Positions 1 to 8,950 of a DNA stretch of 64,000 bases are shown piece after piece. The position numbers were made by a program, and so were the translations under genes. The first letter of the stretch is position 1. Each line of letters opens with the position of its first letter. The stretch comes from CAVZZV01 sp963779845 (lineage in GTDB: Bacteria; Bacteroidota; Bacteroidia; Bacteroidales; GCA-2748055). The notes beneath the pieces are model-generated. The model saw only the letters and a list, made by a program, of their open reading frames with translations, ran no database searches and was not told the DNA's origin. The DNA lies in the NCBI GenBank assembly GCA_963779845.1, contig CAVZZV010000001.1:1-64000 (forward strand). The letters are read 5' to 3'.

Positions 1-42
1 TTACATAATCTTGGTTATGTAAAGCAAATAATAATGTAAAGT
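1..42 (+). repeat. RIT left end: crossover-like core and terminal inverted repeat
   Basis: Positions 1-22 read TTACATAA, six bases, TTATGTAA: two 8-bp arms around a 6-bp spacer, as in tyrosine recombinase crossover sites. Bases 13-42 are the inverted repeat of 3460-3489 with one mismatch. The box AATGTAAAGT at 33-42 recurs inverted at 88-97, so each end carries two such boxes, possible arm-type binding sites. Confidence 0.75.
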
Positions 43-107
43 ATATCACATAAAGCATTGTAATTCAACAATGCGGTAGCGTTCTACTTTACATTATTTT
101 TTCACTT

Positions 108-1124
108 TCACTTGAAGTTCTTCAGCCACTCCAATAGATTATCATTGTTCGTCCATAAAGGTTCTTCTTTTTTAATAACATCTGCATACGCTTTTTCTAT
201 TGCTTCACGCTTTTGTTTAGAGTCAACCCTTGCATAAACTTCAGTTGTTTGTACCGACTCATGACCAAGTATATCACGAATGTAAACCAGATTTACACCG
301 GCCTGTAGAAGATGCATGGCTTTTGAGTGCCTGATCGAGTGTGGGCTGATCTTTTCTGGGACCAACTTCTGATCTTTCATTCTTGCCGTGCTTGCATAGT
401 CCTGAAGAATGTAATGAACTCCTGCACGGGTAAGCTTTTCTCTACGGCTGTTATAAAACAAGGGATGCATATTTACATGAGGTTCAAGCAAGTTATTCTT
501 CTCCATGTAATTTTTCAAGTGCACCACTTGTTGATCCATTAGAGGAACGATCCTGGCTTTGTTTCCTTTGCCAACCAATCTAATCGTATATGGCTTTGTC
601 AGTCGTACGCTTGATGCCGTAAGATCAATAACCTCCTGCACTCGTGCAGCAGAGTGATACATCAGTGCAAGCATAGTAAGATCACGCATTCCCTTTTTTG
701 TAGAAAGATCGGGTTGTGCAAAAAGTAATTTAATACCCTCTATTGTTAAATAATTCATCGTACGTTTCTTAGCCTTTTTGACCTTAATAGAGAGTATTTG
801 CTGCCATTCATTAATATTCTCAGGAGCATCGTACTGCAAAAAATTAAAAAATGAGTGTATGGCTGCGAGGCGGACATTGCGGGTAGAGTCACTACATTTT
901 CTTTCTCGCTGAAGCCACTCCAGAAATTCAACAATACATTCTTTTGTAATATCTTTAAGGGACAGCTTGTTTACACTGATCTTTTTTTGTGATTCAACAA
1001 AGCCAATAAACAAGATAAAAGTAATCTTGTAGGAGTTTATGGTATTGGCACTCACCCCTCTTTCTCCCGGAAGATATTTTGATAAAAAATCGGTAAGGCT
1101 TTTAGAAAAATCAGTCGGCTTCAT
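108..1124 (-). CDS. tyrosine recombinase, third gene of the RIT trio
   Basis: A 338-residue site-specific recombinase of the phage integrase family. It has an N-terminal SAM-like core-binding domain (about residues 5-100) and a C-terminal catalytic domain with all expected residues: Arg in SAARVQEV, HSIRH, the His of LGHESVQTT, and the Tyr of TEVYAR. It overlaps the preceding recombinase gene by 14 bases, so translation is probably coupled. Length and position fit the last of the three RIT recombinases. The family resembles XerC/XerD, but the trio arrangement and flanking repeats argue against a chromosomal dimer resolvase. All catalytic residues are present, so it could be active. Confidence 0.88.
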   Translation of the reverse strand: MKPTDFSKSLTDFLSKYLPGERGVSANTINSYKITFILFIGFVESQKKISVNKLSLKDITKECIVEFLEWLQRERKCSDSTRNVRLAAIHSFFNFLQYDAPENINEWQQILSIKVKKAKKRTMNYLTIEGIKLLFAQPDLSTKKGMRDLTMLALMYHSAARVQEVIDLTASSVRLTKPYTIRLVGKGNKARIVPLMDQQVVHLKNYMEKNNLLEPHVNMHPLFYNSRREKLTRAGVHYILQDYASTARMKDQKLVPEKISPHSIRHSKAMHLLQAGVNLVYIRDILGHESVQTTEVYARVDSKQKREAIEKAYADVIKKEEPLWTNNDNLLEWLKNFK

Positions 1125-2100
1125 AACACTGAGTTTTATTAAGGTCTGGAAAAATATGAGAACAGATTTTATTTACACTTTTGATAAGTGAAGGGTACAT
1201 TTCTGCTGTCAGCCGTACATATTTATCAGTTGCTGCAAGTGATTGATGTCCTAGATAGGTAGAGAGTATAGGAAGTGAGTAATACAGATCAAGTTCCTGT
1301 TCACACATTGATACCAACGAGTGAACTGCAAATGTATGTCTGAAGTCATGCAACCTGGGGCCAGCACCTTTGCCTTGGTGCGATATGCCGGAGCTAAAAA
1401 GAATTTTTCTGAACCACCTATAAGCTACGTAAGTTGTATTTGCTCCTCCAGCAGGATGGACAAAGAGATGGTTTATACCTTTTACAACTGGTCTTTGATT
1501 CCTGTATTTCAGATAATCTTGTAAAGCTTCTGAGAGGGACTCGGAAAATGGAATGAGACGCTCTTTCCCATTTTTGCTGTCTCGGATCTTTAATACATTA
1601 CGCGTGACATCAACATCATTTATAGAAAGGCTCATGGCTTCACCTGTTCTGATTCCCGTGGAATAAAGTAGCCTAAAAAGGATAGGTATAAAAAACATCC
1701 CTGTCCTTGGATTGCGGTTGTTTGCTTTGCTTTGATCAGCAATACTGAAGATTTTCAGAACCTCTTCCTTCGTAAAAATATAAGGAGTATAAGAACTCTT
1801 AAATGGTGGAAGTATTGGGATATAGGAAGCATGTCCAGTATCATTCATGTAAAATGCAAACTGTCTTACTACCTGTATCCTGTTGTTTCTGCTTTTCTCT
1901 GATTCATTGGGATGTCTGGCGCAGACCTCACTTGCAAGTTCCTTGGTTAAACCAATAGATGTCTCCTCTCTTTCAAATGCAATTTTATCAAACTTGCCCA
2001 ATTCATATTCTGCTGCCTGATATTTAAATCCAAGACTTCTTTTTACAGATAGGAACTCTTTTATTGAGGGACCAAAGATACTATAAAATGGCTTACTCAT
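1111..2100 (-). CDS. tyrosine recombinase, second gene of the RIT trio
   Basis: A 329-residue phage-integrase family recombinase. The catalytic Arg lies in STGIRTGEA, the HxxR box in LHDFRHTFAV, and the second His and Tyr in LGHQSLAATDKYVR. Its start overlaps the end of the upstream recombinase by 8 bases and its end overlaps the third gene by 14 bases, so the three form one tightly packed operon read leftward. Sequence differs clearly from both neighbours, so the trio did not arise by recent tandem duplication. It likely works with them in element transposition; the division of labour cannot be read from sequence. Confidence 0.88.
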   Translation of the reverse strand: MSKPFYSIFGPSIKEFLSVKRSLGFKYQAAEYELGKFDKIAFEREETSIGLTKELASEVCARHPNESEKSRNNRIQVVRQFAFYMNDTGHASYIPILPPFKSSYTPYIFTKEEVLKIFSIADQSKANNRNPRTGMFFIPILFRLLYSTGIRTGEAMSLSINDVDVTRNVLKIRDSKNGKERLIPFSESLSEALQDYLKYRNQRPVVKGINHLFVHPAGGANTTYVAYRWFRKILFSSGISHQGKGAGPRLHDFRHTFAVHSLVSMCEQELDLYYSLPILSTYLGHQSLAATDKYVRLTAEMYPSLIKSVNKICSHIFPDLNKTQCYEAD

Positions 2101-3352
2101 GGCAACCTCCTTTTTGCATATAAAAAGAAAATGGAATAGAAGGAACTTCGAGTGCGCACTGTTTAAGTGATAATGTGTCGATGCGCAGATAGAACATGGT
2201 GGACATGGTGCTCGAATGTCCTAGTGCTTCAGATATAACAGGTAGTGGAGTTGTCTGGTCTAAAAGACAGGAAGCAAAACTGTGTCTCAATGCATGTGGC
2301 CCATGCTTTCTATTTCTCAAATCAATATTCGCCCGCTTAAGATAGAACTGAACAGAGTTTGCTATATCGTGCGTTGCGATTTTTTCATGCGGGGATACGA
2401 TTTGCAGAAAGCAATAATTTTCATTAGACTGAGGCCTTCCGTATTTTAGATAATCAATGATTGCATTCCCCACTTCTGGCAGTATTGGCAGTGTTACACT
2501 TTTACCGGTTTTCTTTTGCTCAAAAATAAACTCATTTGTTTGCCAGAAAATATTCTCGAACTTAAGATTTGCAATGTCAGACGATCTAAATCCTAATTTT
2601 AGTGCAAGCAAAAACATGGCATAATCTCTCTTCCCTTTAGGGTTACCTCTGTCAATGGAACTGATAAATTGCTCAATCTCTTCTTTTGTAAAAGTGGAAG
2701 GCAGTTTAGGCTGTTGTTTATAATTATCCGATGGTATTTTTTTTGAGTAATCGGTACTGACAAGTTCCCTTTCGAACAAATATTGCATATAACTCCTGAA
2801 AATGCATAGAGCTACATGTCTTGCTGCCGGCTTATGAGGATTAAGCCCACCAGTAAATTGTAAAATCTCTGAAGAGGTGATTCTACGCACCGATCTGATT
2901 CGTTTTTCACTTAAGAAGCAATTGAATGCATGCAGGTATATCTTATAGTTGGTTATTGTCGCTTTTGATAGACTATAAATCGTTGTTTTATAATCAATGA
3001 AGTCCATCATTGATTTTCCTATTACTCCATTCAGCTCCTTAGGTGATTTTCTTCTCATTCCAAGTAGGACTCTGCCTGTGTTCTGAAAATCATCAAGAGC
3101 TTCGATTTTACTTACAAAGTGCTTTTTGGTCATTGGTAGGTTCTCGAACTTATATTTCCCAAGTTCTGATACAAGAAAGGCTTCGCCGATTTTAGCGGTA
3201 TAAATCTTCAGGCGATGAACCGCCATGTAAGTCTTTAATTTTCCCCATGCTATCAGGTACTTTCTAACAATAGGCTCTGACCTATGGATGCTTCTTAAAT
3301 AACGGAGGAAGTCTTCCGTTAACTCATCAATGGTTTGCTTTTTTTGTTCCAT
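2093..3352 (-). CDS. tyrosine recombinase, first gene of the RIT trio
   Basis: A 419-residue phage-integrase family recombinase, the longest and first-transcribed of the three. An N-terminal SAM-like domain is followed by a catalytic domain with Arg in LGFRSSDIANL, the HALRHSFA box, and His/Tyr in LGHSSTMSTMFYLR. The ATG lies about 50 bases inside the inner AATGTAAAGT box of the right end. That leaves room for one promoter and a small palindrome at 3374-3391. Complete active-site residues suggest a working enzyme. Confidence 0.88.
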   Translation of the reverse strand: MEQKKQTIDELTEDFLRYLRSIHRSEPIVRKYLIAWGKLKTYMAVHRLKIYTAKIGEAFLVSELGKYKFENLPMTKKHFVSKIEALDDFQNTGRVLLGMRRKSPKELNGVIGKSMMDFIDYKTTIYSLSKATITNYKIYLHAFNCFLSEKRIRSVRRITSSEILQFTGGLNPHKPAARHVALCIFRSYMQYLFERELVSTDYSKKIPSDNYKQQPKLPSTFTKEEIEQFISSIDRGNPKGKRDYAMFLLALKLGFRSSDIANLKFENIFWQTNEFIFEQKKTGKSVTLPILPEVGNAIIDYLKYGRPQSNENYCFLQIVSPHEKIATHDIANSVQFYLKRANIDLRNRKHGPHALRHSFASCLLDQTTPLPVISEALGHSSTMSTMFYLRIDTLSLKQCALEVPSIPFSFYMQKGGCHE

Positions 3353-3373
3353 TACATCATATTTTAAAGTTTG

Positions 3374-3391
3374 ATAGACACTATTGTCTAT
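3374..3391 (-). promoter_or_regulatory. palindrome upstream of the recombinase operon
   Basis: ATAGACA, four bases, TGTCTAT: a perfect 7-bp stem 22 bases before the first recombinase start codon. Its position suggests an operator or a leader hairpin controlling the trio. No binding protein is identified. Confidence 0.35.
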
Positions 3392-3408
3392 TTCAATCTA
3401 AAATATAA

Positions 3409-3520
3409 TGTAAAGTGCATGAACGGATCAATGTTGATAAAAAGCAATTTGATGGACCAACTTTACATTATCATTTGCTTTACATAACCTACATTATGTA
3501 AAGTTTTACATAATCTTGGT
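3409..3520 (+). repeat. RIT right end with inverted repeat, core and 15-bp direct repeat
   Basis: This mirrors the left end: AATGTAAAGT at 3409-3418, its inverse at 3460-3469, the 30-bp inverted repeat 3460-3489, and a second core (TTACATAA, six bases, TTATGTAA) at about 3480-3501. The copy of TTACATAATCTTGGT at 3506-3520 repeats window bases 1-15. Its last bases, GGT, are already a codon of the interrupted istB gene. Confidence 0.7.
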
Positions 3521-3922
3521 AAGAGTTACCTGGCCTCTGCACTTGGACACCAGGCATGCCAACAAGGACATAAAGTCTTTTACCGCAACTGTGGAAAGTT
3601 GTTCGATGAGTTGAAGATCGCTAAGGCAGATGGTAGTTACATTAGAGAAATCAGTAAAATAGAGAAACAAGATTTATTGATCATGGATGATTTTGGGCTG
3701 AAGCCACTTGATAATAACCAGAGATTAATCCTGCTCGAATTGCTTGAAGACAGGCACGGGAGAAGATCAACCATAATAACTTCTCAAGTACCTGTAAATA
3801 AATGGTATGATATTATCGGCGAGCCGACAATTGCTGACGCAATCCTTGATCGACTTGTTCATAGTTCGCATAGAATCGAACTAAATGGAGATACAATGAG
3901 AAAAAAATATAAAAATGATTAA
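3518..3922 (+). pseudogene. istB: IS21-family IstB ATPase, 5' part removed by the RIT insertion
   Basis: The frame opens directly at the Walker A lysine region (GKSYLASALGHQ), continues through Walker B (LLIMDDFGL) and ends in the typical IstB tail with a conserved LDRLVHSSHRI stretch. IstB is the AAA+ helper of the IstA transposase. The first about 100 residues, including the start of the P-loop, are not here; they should lie left of position 1, on the other side of the RIT element. The first in-frame ATG is at 3653, so no functional protein is expected. Confidence 0.85.
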
Positions 3923-3964
3923 TTTTAGGTGAAAAATTAATGCGAAAATGAGTGATGAATCTAG

Positions 3965-4057
3965 TGTCCGAAATCCTCAGGAACAAGTGTCCGTTTTGAG
4001 CGAGACTGATTGTCCGCTTTAGTCAGGACTGGGTGTCCGAAATCGCAGGAATATGCA
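3965..4057 (+). repeat. IS21 terminal repeats: four TGTCCG boxes at 23-bp spacing
   Basis: TGTCCG occurs at 3965, 3988, 4011 and 4034, exactly 23 bases apart, and the element terminus falls 23 bases after the last one (4057). Iterated internal repeats at the ends are typical of IS21 elements, where they bind IstA. Confidence 0.85.
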
Positions 4058-5045
4058 TCTGACTGCATTCTCTGGTAAGTTGTATCACTCTGGTTTTAGC
4101 AAGCCAGTTTCCAGATCTACTCTTGCTGATGCCAATGAGAAAAGGGACTGGCGTATTTATGCTGATTTGGCTCAAGTCCTGATCAAACAAGCAAGACCAC
4201 TCTACATCGATGATAACGACTTCAGGGTTGATCTTGACAACATGGTCTATGCATTTGACAGCACCACCATTGACTTGTGTCTTAGTCTGTATCCCTGGGC
4301 CAAATTCCACCATCAAAAGGGTGCAGTAAAGATGCATACTTTGCTGGATCTCAGGGGATCCATTCCTGTGTTCATTGACATAACCGAAGGTTCTGTTCAT
4401 GACGTCAACTTGCTGGATGTTATGCCTATAGAGCCTGGGTCTTATTATATCATGGATAAGGGATACATTGATTTTCATCGGCTGTATACCCTTTTTCATC
4501 AGGCTCATGCATTCTTTGTCATGAGAGCTAAGGATAATCTCAAATGTGAAGTGATTTCCTCGGCAGAAGTTGACAAAGATACAGGCTTGATAAGTGACCA
4601 GATAGTGAAATTGACCGGGTATAAGTCCTCTAAATCTTATCCCGATAAATTCCGGTTGGTTATTTACGAAGACTATGCCACTAACACTGTTTACCCCTTC
4701 ATGACCAACGATTTTGAACTCCCCGCTCTGTCTATAGCAGAGCTTTATCGGGAACGTTGGAAAATCGAACTCTTTTTCAAATGGATCAAACAGCATTTGC
4801 ATATTAAGGCATTCTATGGTACCAGTCAAAACGCCGTTTCCTGCCAGATATGGATAGCAACCTGCACATATTTGCTGATTGCAATCGCCAAGAAAAAATT
4901 AAATCTGGCAATAACGCTGTACACATTCGCTCAAACATTGGGTCTTACTCTGTTTGAAAAGACCCCTATCAAAGAACTTTTTAACAATAAAAACTTAATC
5001 AATAAACCGTCCGATGGAAACCAATTATCATTATGGGATTCTTAA
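4058..5045 (+). pseudogene. IS4-family transposase, N-terminus cut by IS21
   Basis: This corresponds to residues from about 63 to 390 of the intact transposase at 17183-18355. It keeps the DDE residues and the YRERWKIELFFKWIK box of the IS4 family. It lacks most of the N-terminal DUF4372-like domain (AQLTGRESLRDIE) because IS21 inserted there. An apparent ATG at 4053 lies inside the IS21 end and is not the native start. Confidence 0.85.
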
Positions 5046-5057
5046 CCGGACACTAGT
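4058..5057 (+). mobile_element. IS4-family element copy 1, left part missing
   Basis: Nucleotides 4058-5057 match the complete copy (17368-18367) with no difference seen by eye. The right inverted repeat TCTTAACCGGACACTAGT is present at 5040-5057. The left 300 bases would lie beyond the inserted IS21. The right flank, from 5058, is a methyltransferase gene. Confidence 0.85.
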
Positions 5058-6078
5058 GGTTAATAATATGAAATTCAATGCCATTGTAGGTAATCCTCCG
5101 TATCAAATAAAAGGTGGTGCAGGAGGCACAAGTGACTTTTCAATTTATCATCATTTTGTTGAAATGGGTAAAAAATTAGAACCTAAATATCTGTCAATGA
5201 TAACCCCATCTCGCTGGTTAGCAGGAGGTCGAGGACTTGGGGATTTTCGACAAGAAATGCTTAGCTCCAATAATATTATAAAACTAATAGACTTTCCTGT
5301 TTCTAGAGAGGTTTTTCCTAATGTTGAAGTTAAAGGGGGAATTAGTTATTTTCTTTGGTCTGGTGATTACAATGACAAATGTGAAGTTTCTGTGATACGT
5401 AGAGAAGATAAAGCTTCATCATTTCGGCAGCTGGATGAATTTGATGTTTTTGTACGATATCTTTTAGCCGTTGAAATTTTGAGAAAAGTCATAAGAGCAG
5501 ATGAGCCATCAATTATGGAGATTTTAGAGCAGCGGAACACTCCCTTTGGAATTGCTACAAACTTTGATGGCTTTGATAAACAAAAACAACCAGGAATATA
5601 TAGCTTCTTATATTACGTTCGTTCAGGTAAACGTGATATAGGTTTTGTCCCTAGGGAGTTAATAAGAAAAAACAAACATCTTATTGATAAATGGAAGGTT
5701 CTTGTTCCTAAAGCAGGCTCGGATGGTGGTCAAAAAATACCAGACTTTGCACTGGGCAAGCCCTGGGTGAATATAAAGCCATCTGTTGCATCACAGACAT
5801 TCTTGGCTTTCTTTGTAGAAAACGAAAAGCAGGCACAAAATGTTGAATCTTATTATAAAACAAATTTTTTTAGGCACCTTGTTTCATTGAGAAAAATTAC
5901 TCAAGATGCACTCCGTCCAATGTATTCTTGGGTTCCACTTCAAGATTTCTCTCAAAAGTCAGACATTGATTGGAATAAGCCTATAGCTGAAATTGACCAG
6001 CAGCTTTATACGAAATATGGATTGACTGAAGAAGAAATAGCATTTATTGAAAGAATGATAAAACCAATGACAGAGTAG
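5058..6078 (+). pseudogene. Eco57I-like adenine-N6 DNA methyltransferase, 3' fragment
   Basis: The frame contains the catalytic NPPY motif of N6-adenine methyltransferases (FNAIVGNPPYQ). About 310 further residues follow, ending in the acidic tail KYGLTEEEIAFIERMIKP seen in Eco57I-type restriction-modification proteins. Such proteins are usually 600-1600 residues long, and everything before the NPPY motif (the SAM-binding motif I and any nuclease or helicase part) is missing. The break is exactly at the right end of IS4 copy 1. A start at 5068 (MKFNAIVGN) could make a short protein, but without the SAM-binding half it should be inactive. Confidence 0.8.
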
Positions 6079-6264
6079 AATGATGATAAATGCCTACGCT
6101 TCGCAGTCATACACATTGCCAAGTCGCTCAAACAAAAGCCGACACACGACCAAAACTTGTCAAAGAGTATGTTTGCCCAAACGCACGGAGAAAAATGCCG
6201 ACCCTGATAAAACAAAAATTAGTGCATTAATTTGAAACGTAAGTGATTGAAAATGAATAAAGGC
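6079..6264. other. non-coding stretch after the methyltransferase fragment
   Basis: No supported gene. It leads into the first cassette-type palindrome. Confidence 0.4.
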
Positions 6265-6395
6265 CAGTTGGTAACACGCGGTATATAAAACATTGCGCAG
6301 AAAGTGCTAAATTGCAACAATATAACATTTAATAAACGGCTTAGCGGCTTGATAATGAAACGCTTTTAAGCGCGCAACGATTTCTTACCGCTAAC
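6265..6395 (+). repeat. attC-like palindromic site a
   Basis: Outer arms pair GCGGTATATAAAACATTGCGC with the region GCGCAACGATTTCTTACCGC about 75 bases later. The whole site is similar over about 125 bases to site b at 7555-7684. It has the size and shape of an integron attC site. Its right border has lost the CGTT core seen at the other sites (it reads ACCGCTAAC), so it may be decayed or rearranged. Confidence 0.5.
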
Positions 6396-6406
6396 AATTG
6401 ATTAAT

Positions 6407-6474
6407 GTAAAGTTTTTTACATTTTCTTTACAAAGTGTTTTATATTTGTATAGATTTTTAAAAATACTTTACAA
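6407..6474 (+). promoter_or_regulatory. promoter of the first fic gene with repeated TTTAC boxes
   Basis: TATATTTG at 6441-6448 matches the Bacteroidota -7 box (TAnnTTTG). Around it are several TTTAC/GTAAA elements: ATGTAAAG at 6405-6412, TTTTTTACAT at 6413-6422, CTTTACAAAG at 6426-6435 and ACTTTACAAA just before the ATG. These could be operators for the winged-helix part of the Fic protein itself. Confidence 0.5.
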
Positions 6475-7545
6475 ATGGATTCTTGGGGATTAACAGAATT
6501 ACCGCTAAACATTGATTTAGAAACAAAGAGAGTTTTAAAGGCTTTACCTTCTGCTCACGCTGCCTTAGCTGAGCTTAAGGGGATTGCATCGACAATACCA
6601 AACCAAAACATTCTGATTAATACACTTGGATTACAAGAGGCAAAGGATAGTTCAGCGATTGAGAATATAATCACAACGCATGATGATTTATATAAATCAG
6701 AATTAAATCTTGATGCTTTTAAATCATTGCAAGCCAAAGAGGTTCAGAACTATATTTCAGCTCTTAAGAAAGGATTTGTATTAATCACCAAAACTGGATT
6801 GCTCACAAATAAGAGTATTTTACAAATTCAGGAAGTACTTGAAGATAACAAAGCTGGATTTAGAAAACTTCCAGGGACTGCATTGAAAAATGCTGCAACA
6901 GGGGAGACTATTTACTCTCCACCACAAGATTATGAGAAAATATTGAAACTAATGGCAAATCTTGAAAAGTACATAAATGATTCAGAGATTCAAGATTGTG
7001 ACCCTTTGATAAAATTGGCAATAATTCACTTTCAGTTTGAGAGTATTCATCCTTTTTACGATGGAAATGGTAGGACAGGTCGGATAATTAATATTCTATA
7101 CTTGATTTTGGAAAAATTGCAGACCTTGCCAATCCTTTATTTAAGCAATTACATCATCAAACATAAACCTGATTATTATCGGTATTTGCAAAAAGTGCGA
7201 GACGAAAACTTGTGGGAGGATTGGATTTTATTTATGATTAAGGGAGTTGAAGAAACTGCACGAGAAACAATTGACTTGATTATAAATATTAAAGATTTGA
7301 TGCTTGACTACAAACATAGACTTCGTGATAATTATAAATTTTACAGTCAGGATTTACTAAATAATCTATTCAAACACCCGTATACAAAGATTGAATTTTT
7401 GGTAAATGACATAGGAGTTTCCAGATTAACAGCTGCAAATTATTTAAACAAATTAGCGGATGATAAAATGCTACGAAAAGACAAATTAGGGACTGGAAAT
7501 TATTATATTAACGAAGAACTATTTGACTTATTGACAAAAAGATAG
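6475..7545 (+). CDS. Fic-family protein with C-terminal winged helix
   Basis: A 356-residue protein. The Fic active-site motif HPFYDGNGRTGR lies at about residues 197-208. Fic enzymes usually transfer AMP from ATP to hydroxyl side chains of target proteins. An inhibitory-helix motif of the S/TxxxE(G/N) type (SSAIEN, about residue 61) lies N-terminal to the core, the layout of self-inhibited class II Fic proteins. The last about 70 residues look like a winged helix-turn-helix (VNDIGVSRLTAANYLNKL), suggesting DNA binding and autoregulation. The gene stands alone between two attC-like palindromes and carries its own promoter, as expected for a cassette. Targets are unknown. Confidence 0.88.
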   Translation: MDSWGLTELPLNIDLETKRVLKALPSAHAALAELKGIASTIPNQNILINTLGLQEAKDSSAIENIITTHDDLYKSELNLDAFKSLQAKEVQNYISALKKGFVLITKTGLLTNKSILQIQEVLEDNKAGFRKLPGTALKNAATGETIYSPPQDYEKILKLMANLEKYINDSEIQDCDPLIKLAIIHFQFESIHPFYDGNGRTGRIINILYLILEKLQTLPILYLSNYIIKHKPDYYRYLQKVRDENLWEDWILFMIKGVEETARETIDLIINIKDLMLDYKHRLRDNYKFYSQDLLNNLFKHPYTKIEFLVNDIGVSRLTAANYLNKLADDKMLRKDKLGTGNYYINEELFDLLTKR

Positions 7546-7554
7546 AAAGCACAT

Positions 7555-7684
7555 GGCGGTAACACGCGGTCATAAAACATTGCGCGGATAGTGCTAAATT
7601 TGAACGAAATAACATTTAACGGGCGGCTTAGCGGGTTGATACGTTTGTGTTTCAAAGTGCGCAACGTTTCATACCGCCATCCGT
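7555..7684 (+). repeat. attC-like palindromic site b, ending at an IS1182 insertion
   Basis: The left arm GGCGGTAACACGCGGTCATA and ACATTGCGC pair with the right arm GTGCGCAACGTTTCATACCGCC. The site ends ATCCGT, then the IS begins at 7685. After the IS the sequence resumes CCGTTGCCTG at 8951, so the intact junction was CCGTTGCCTG with a duplicated CCGT. Confidence 0.6.
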
Positions 7685-8950
7685 CAGCCTGTGCAAAAAC
7701 TCCCCCGAAATTGTTAATAACCTTTCCTTTTCAAAATTCCCTGATTCACTGTTATTTATTAACTTGAATTAAATTAAAACAATCATTCAATGAATCACAA
7801 GCAAGGATCGGACAGGAACCAGATGATGATGTTCTGCCTGGAAAGTTCCATTGCTCAGGATTCCTTTGTTCGTATAGTGGATGCCTTTGTGGATGCAATT
7901 GACCTTAAAAGCTTCGGATTTGCTCATGTTGAATGCCAGGAAGAGGGGCGTCCTCCTTACCATCCTTCGGTGCTGATGAAGCTTTATTTATATGGTTATC
8001 GTTATGGTATAAGAACAAGCAGGAAGCTCGAGCGTGAGGCAAAGACAAATATGGAGGCCATGTGGTTACTCTCTGGCAATGCTCCGAAGTATAAGACCAT
8101 TGCCGATTTCAGGAAGAACCACTCGAAAGCATTCCGCGAGGTATTTCGCCGGTTTGTATGTCTATTAAAGGAATGGAACTTAATTGAAGGCGAAACAATA
8201 GCCATCGACTCATTCAAGATTCGGGGAAGTAACTCGCTGAAGAACAATTTCAATGAGAGAAAGCTGCTGAATCATATTGCTTATATTGATGCTCAGATCA
8301 CTGAATATGAAGCTATGCTTGATGCCAGCGACCAGCAGGAGGACATTCAGGAACTTGAAACAAAGTTAAAAGAACGTAAAGATAAAAAAGATAAGTACTT
8401 AAGTATTAAACAGGAGTTGGAAGAAAGCGGGGAAGAGCAACTCTCTACTACCGATCCTGATTCCCGATCGGTGATTCTGCATCGTAACATAGTAAATGTT
8501 GGTTACAATATCCAGGCTTCATCCGATGCAAAGCATAAACTACTGGTTGAATATGATACCGGAAGTGTGAATGATACTCGTGCCCTGGCTGATATAGCCA
8601 TACAAACCAAGGAATTACTGAAGGTCGATGAACTAAAGGTGCTGGCAGATAAAGGCTATCACACAGGAGCGGAATTAGCCCGATGTCAGGAAAATGCTAT
8701 TACCAGCTATGTTTCTCCAAAATCTCCATCGACTAAAGATATCGGACTATATCGGGTAACTGAATTTAAGTATGATAAGCAACTGGATGTTTATGTTTGT
8801 CCTCAGGGACATGAAATGCATACTAACAATACATGGCACCGGCATAGTGAAAGCAGGAAAGGCAAAACAGGAGCCTATAGATTCAGAAGATATACCACCC
8901 CCTTATGCAAGAGCTGCCAAAACAGGCAGAAATGCACCCATAGTAGACTC
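7685..8950 (+). mobile_element. IS1182-family element copy 1, 3' end deleted
   Basis: It begins with the terminal repeat CAGCCTGTGCAAAAACTC and carries most of the transposase gene. The end is reduced to AGACTC, the last bases of the right repeat, so the 3' part of the gene and nearly all of the right terminus are missing. Flanking CCGT on both sides (7681-7684 and 8951-8954) is the likely target duplication. Confidence 0.75.

Larger units (their letters stand above)
1..3520. mobile_element. RIT-type (recombinase-in-trio) element inserted in IS21 istB
   Basis: Three overlapping same-strand tyrosine recombinase genes fill almost all of the interval, which is closed by an inverted repeat (13-42 versus 3460-3489, 29 of 30 matching). 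A 15-bp direct repeat, TTACATAATCTTGGT, lies at both extremes (1-15 and 3506-3520). The sequence right of 3518 continues as the P-loop of an IS21 istB gene, so the element interrupts that gene. Three full recombinases and symmetrical ends match what is known of RIT elements. The exact left boundary cannot be fixed because the window begins there. Confidence 0.85.
3518..4057 (+). mobile_element. right part of an IS21-family element
   Basis: This holds the 3' part of istB and the terminal region. The element ends in CA at 4057, and from 4058 the sequence is identical to the interior of the IS4-family transposase gene (matching 17368 onward). The IS21 element therefore inserted into an IS4 copy. 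istA and the left end are outside the window. Confidence 0.8.

Noticed and set aside
108..3352. Recombinase trio as XerC/XerD or as the missing integron integrase
   Set aside because: Three overlapping genes between inverted repeats inside istB are a mobile element of their own; no link to the cassette sites is visible. The integron-specific extra helix was not seen, though this was judged by eye only.
4023..4829. Long open frame on the minus strand inside IS4 copy 1 (also 17240-18139 in copy 2)
   Set aside because: It is the antisense shadow of the transposase gene; the plus-strand frame has the full set of IS4 motifs.
6265..7684. Similar palindromes a and b as a simple REP or MITE family
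   Set aside because: For sites c, d and e the arms differ from each other and pair with the start of the same unit, which a dispersed identical repeat would not do. Sites a and b alone could still be such repeats.
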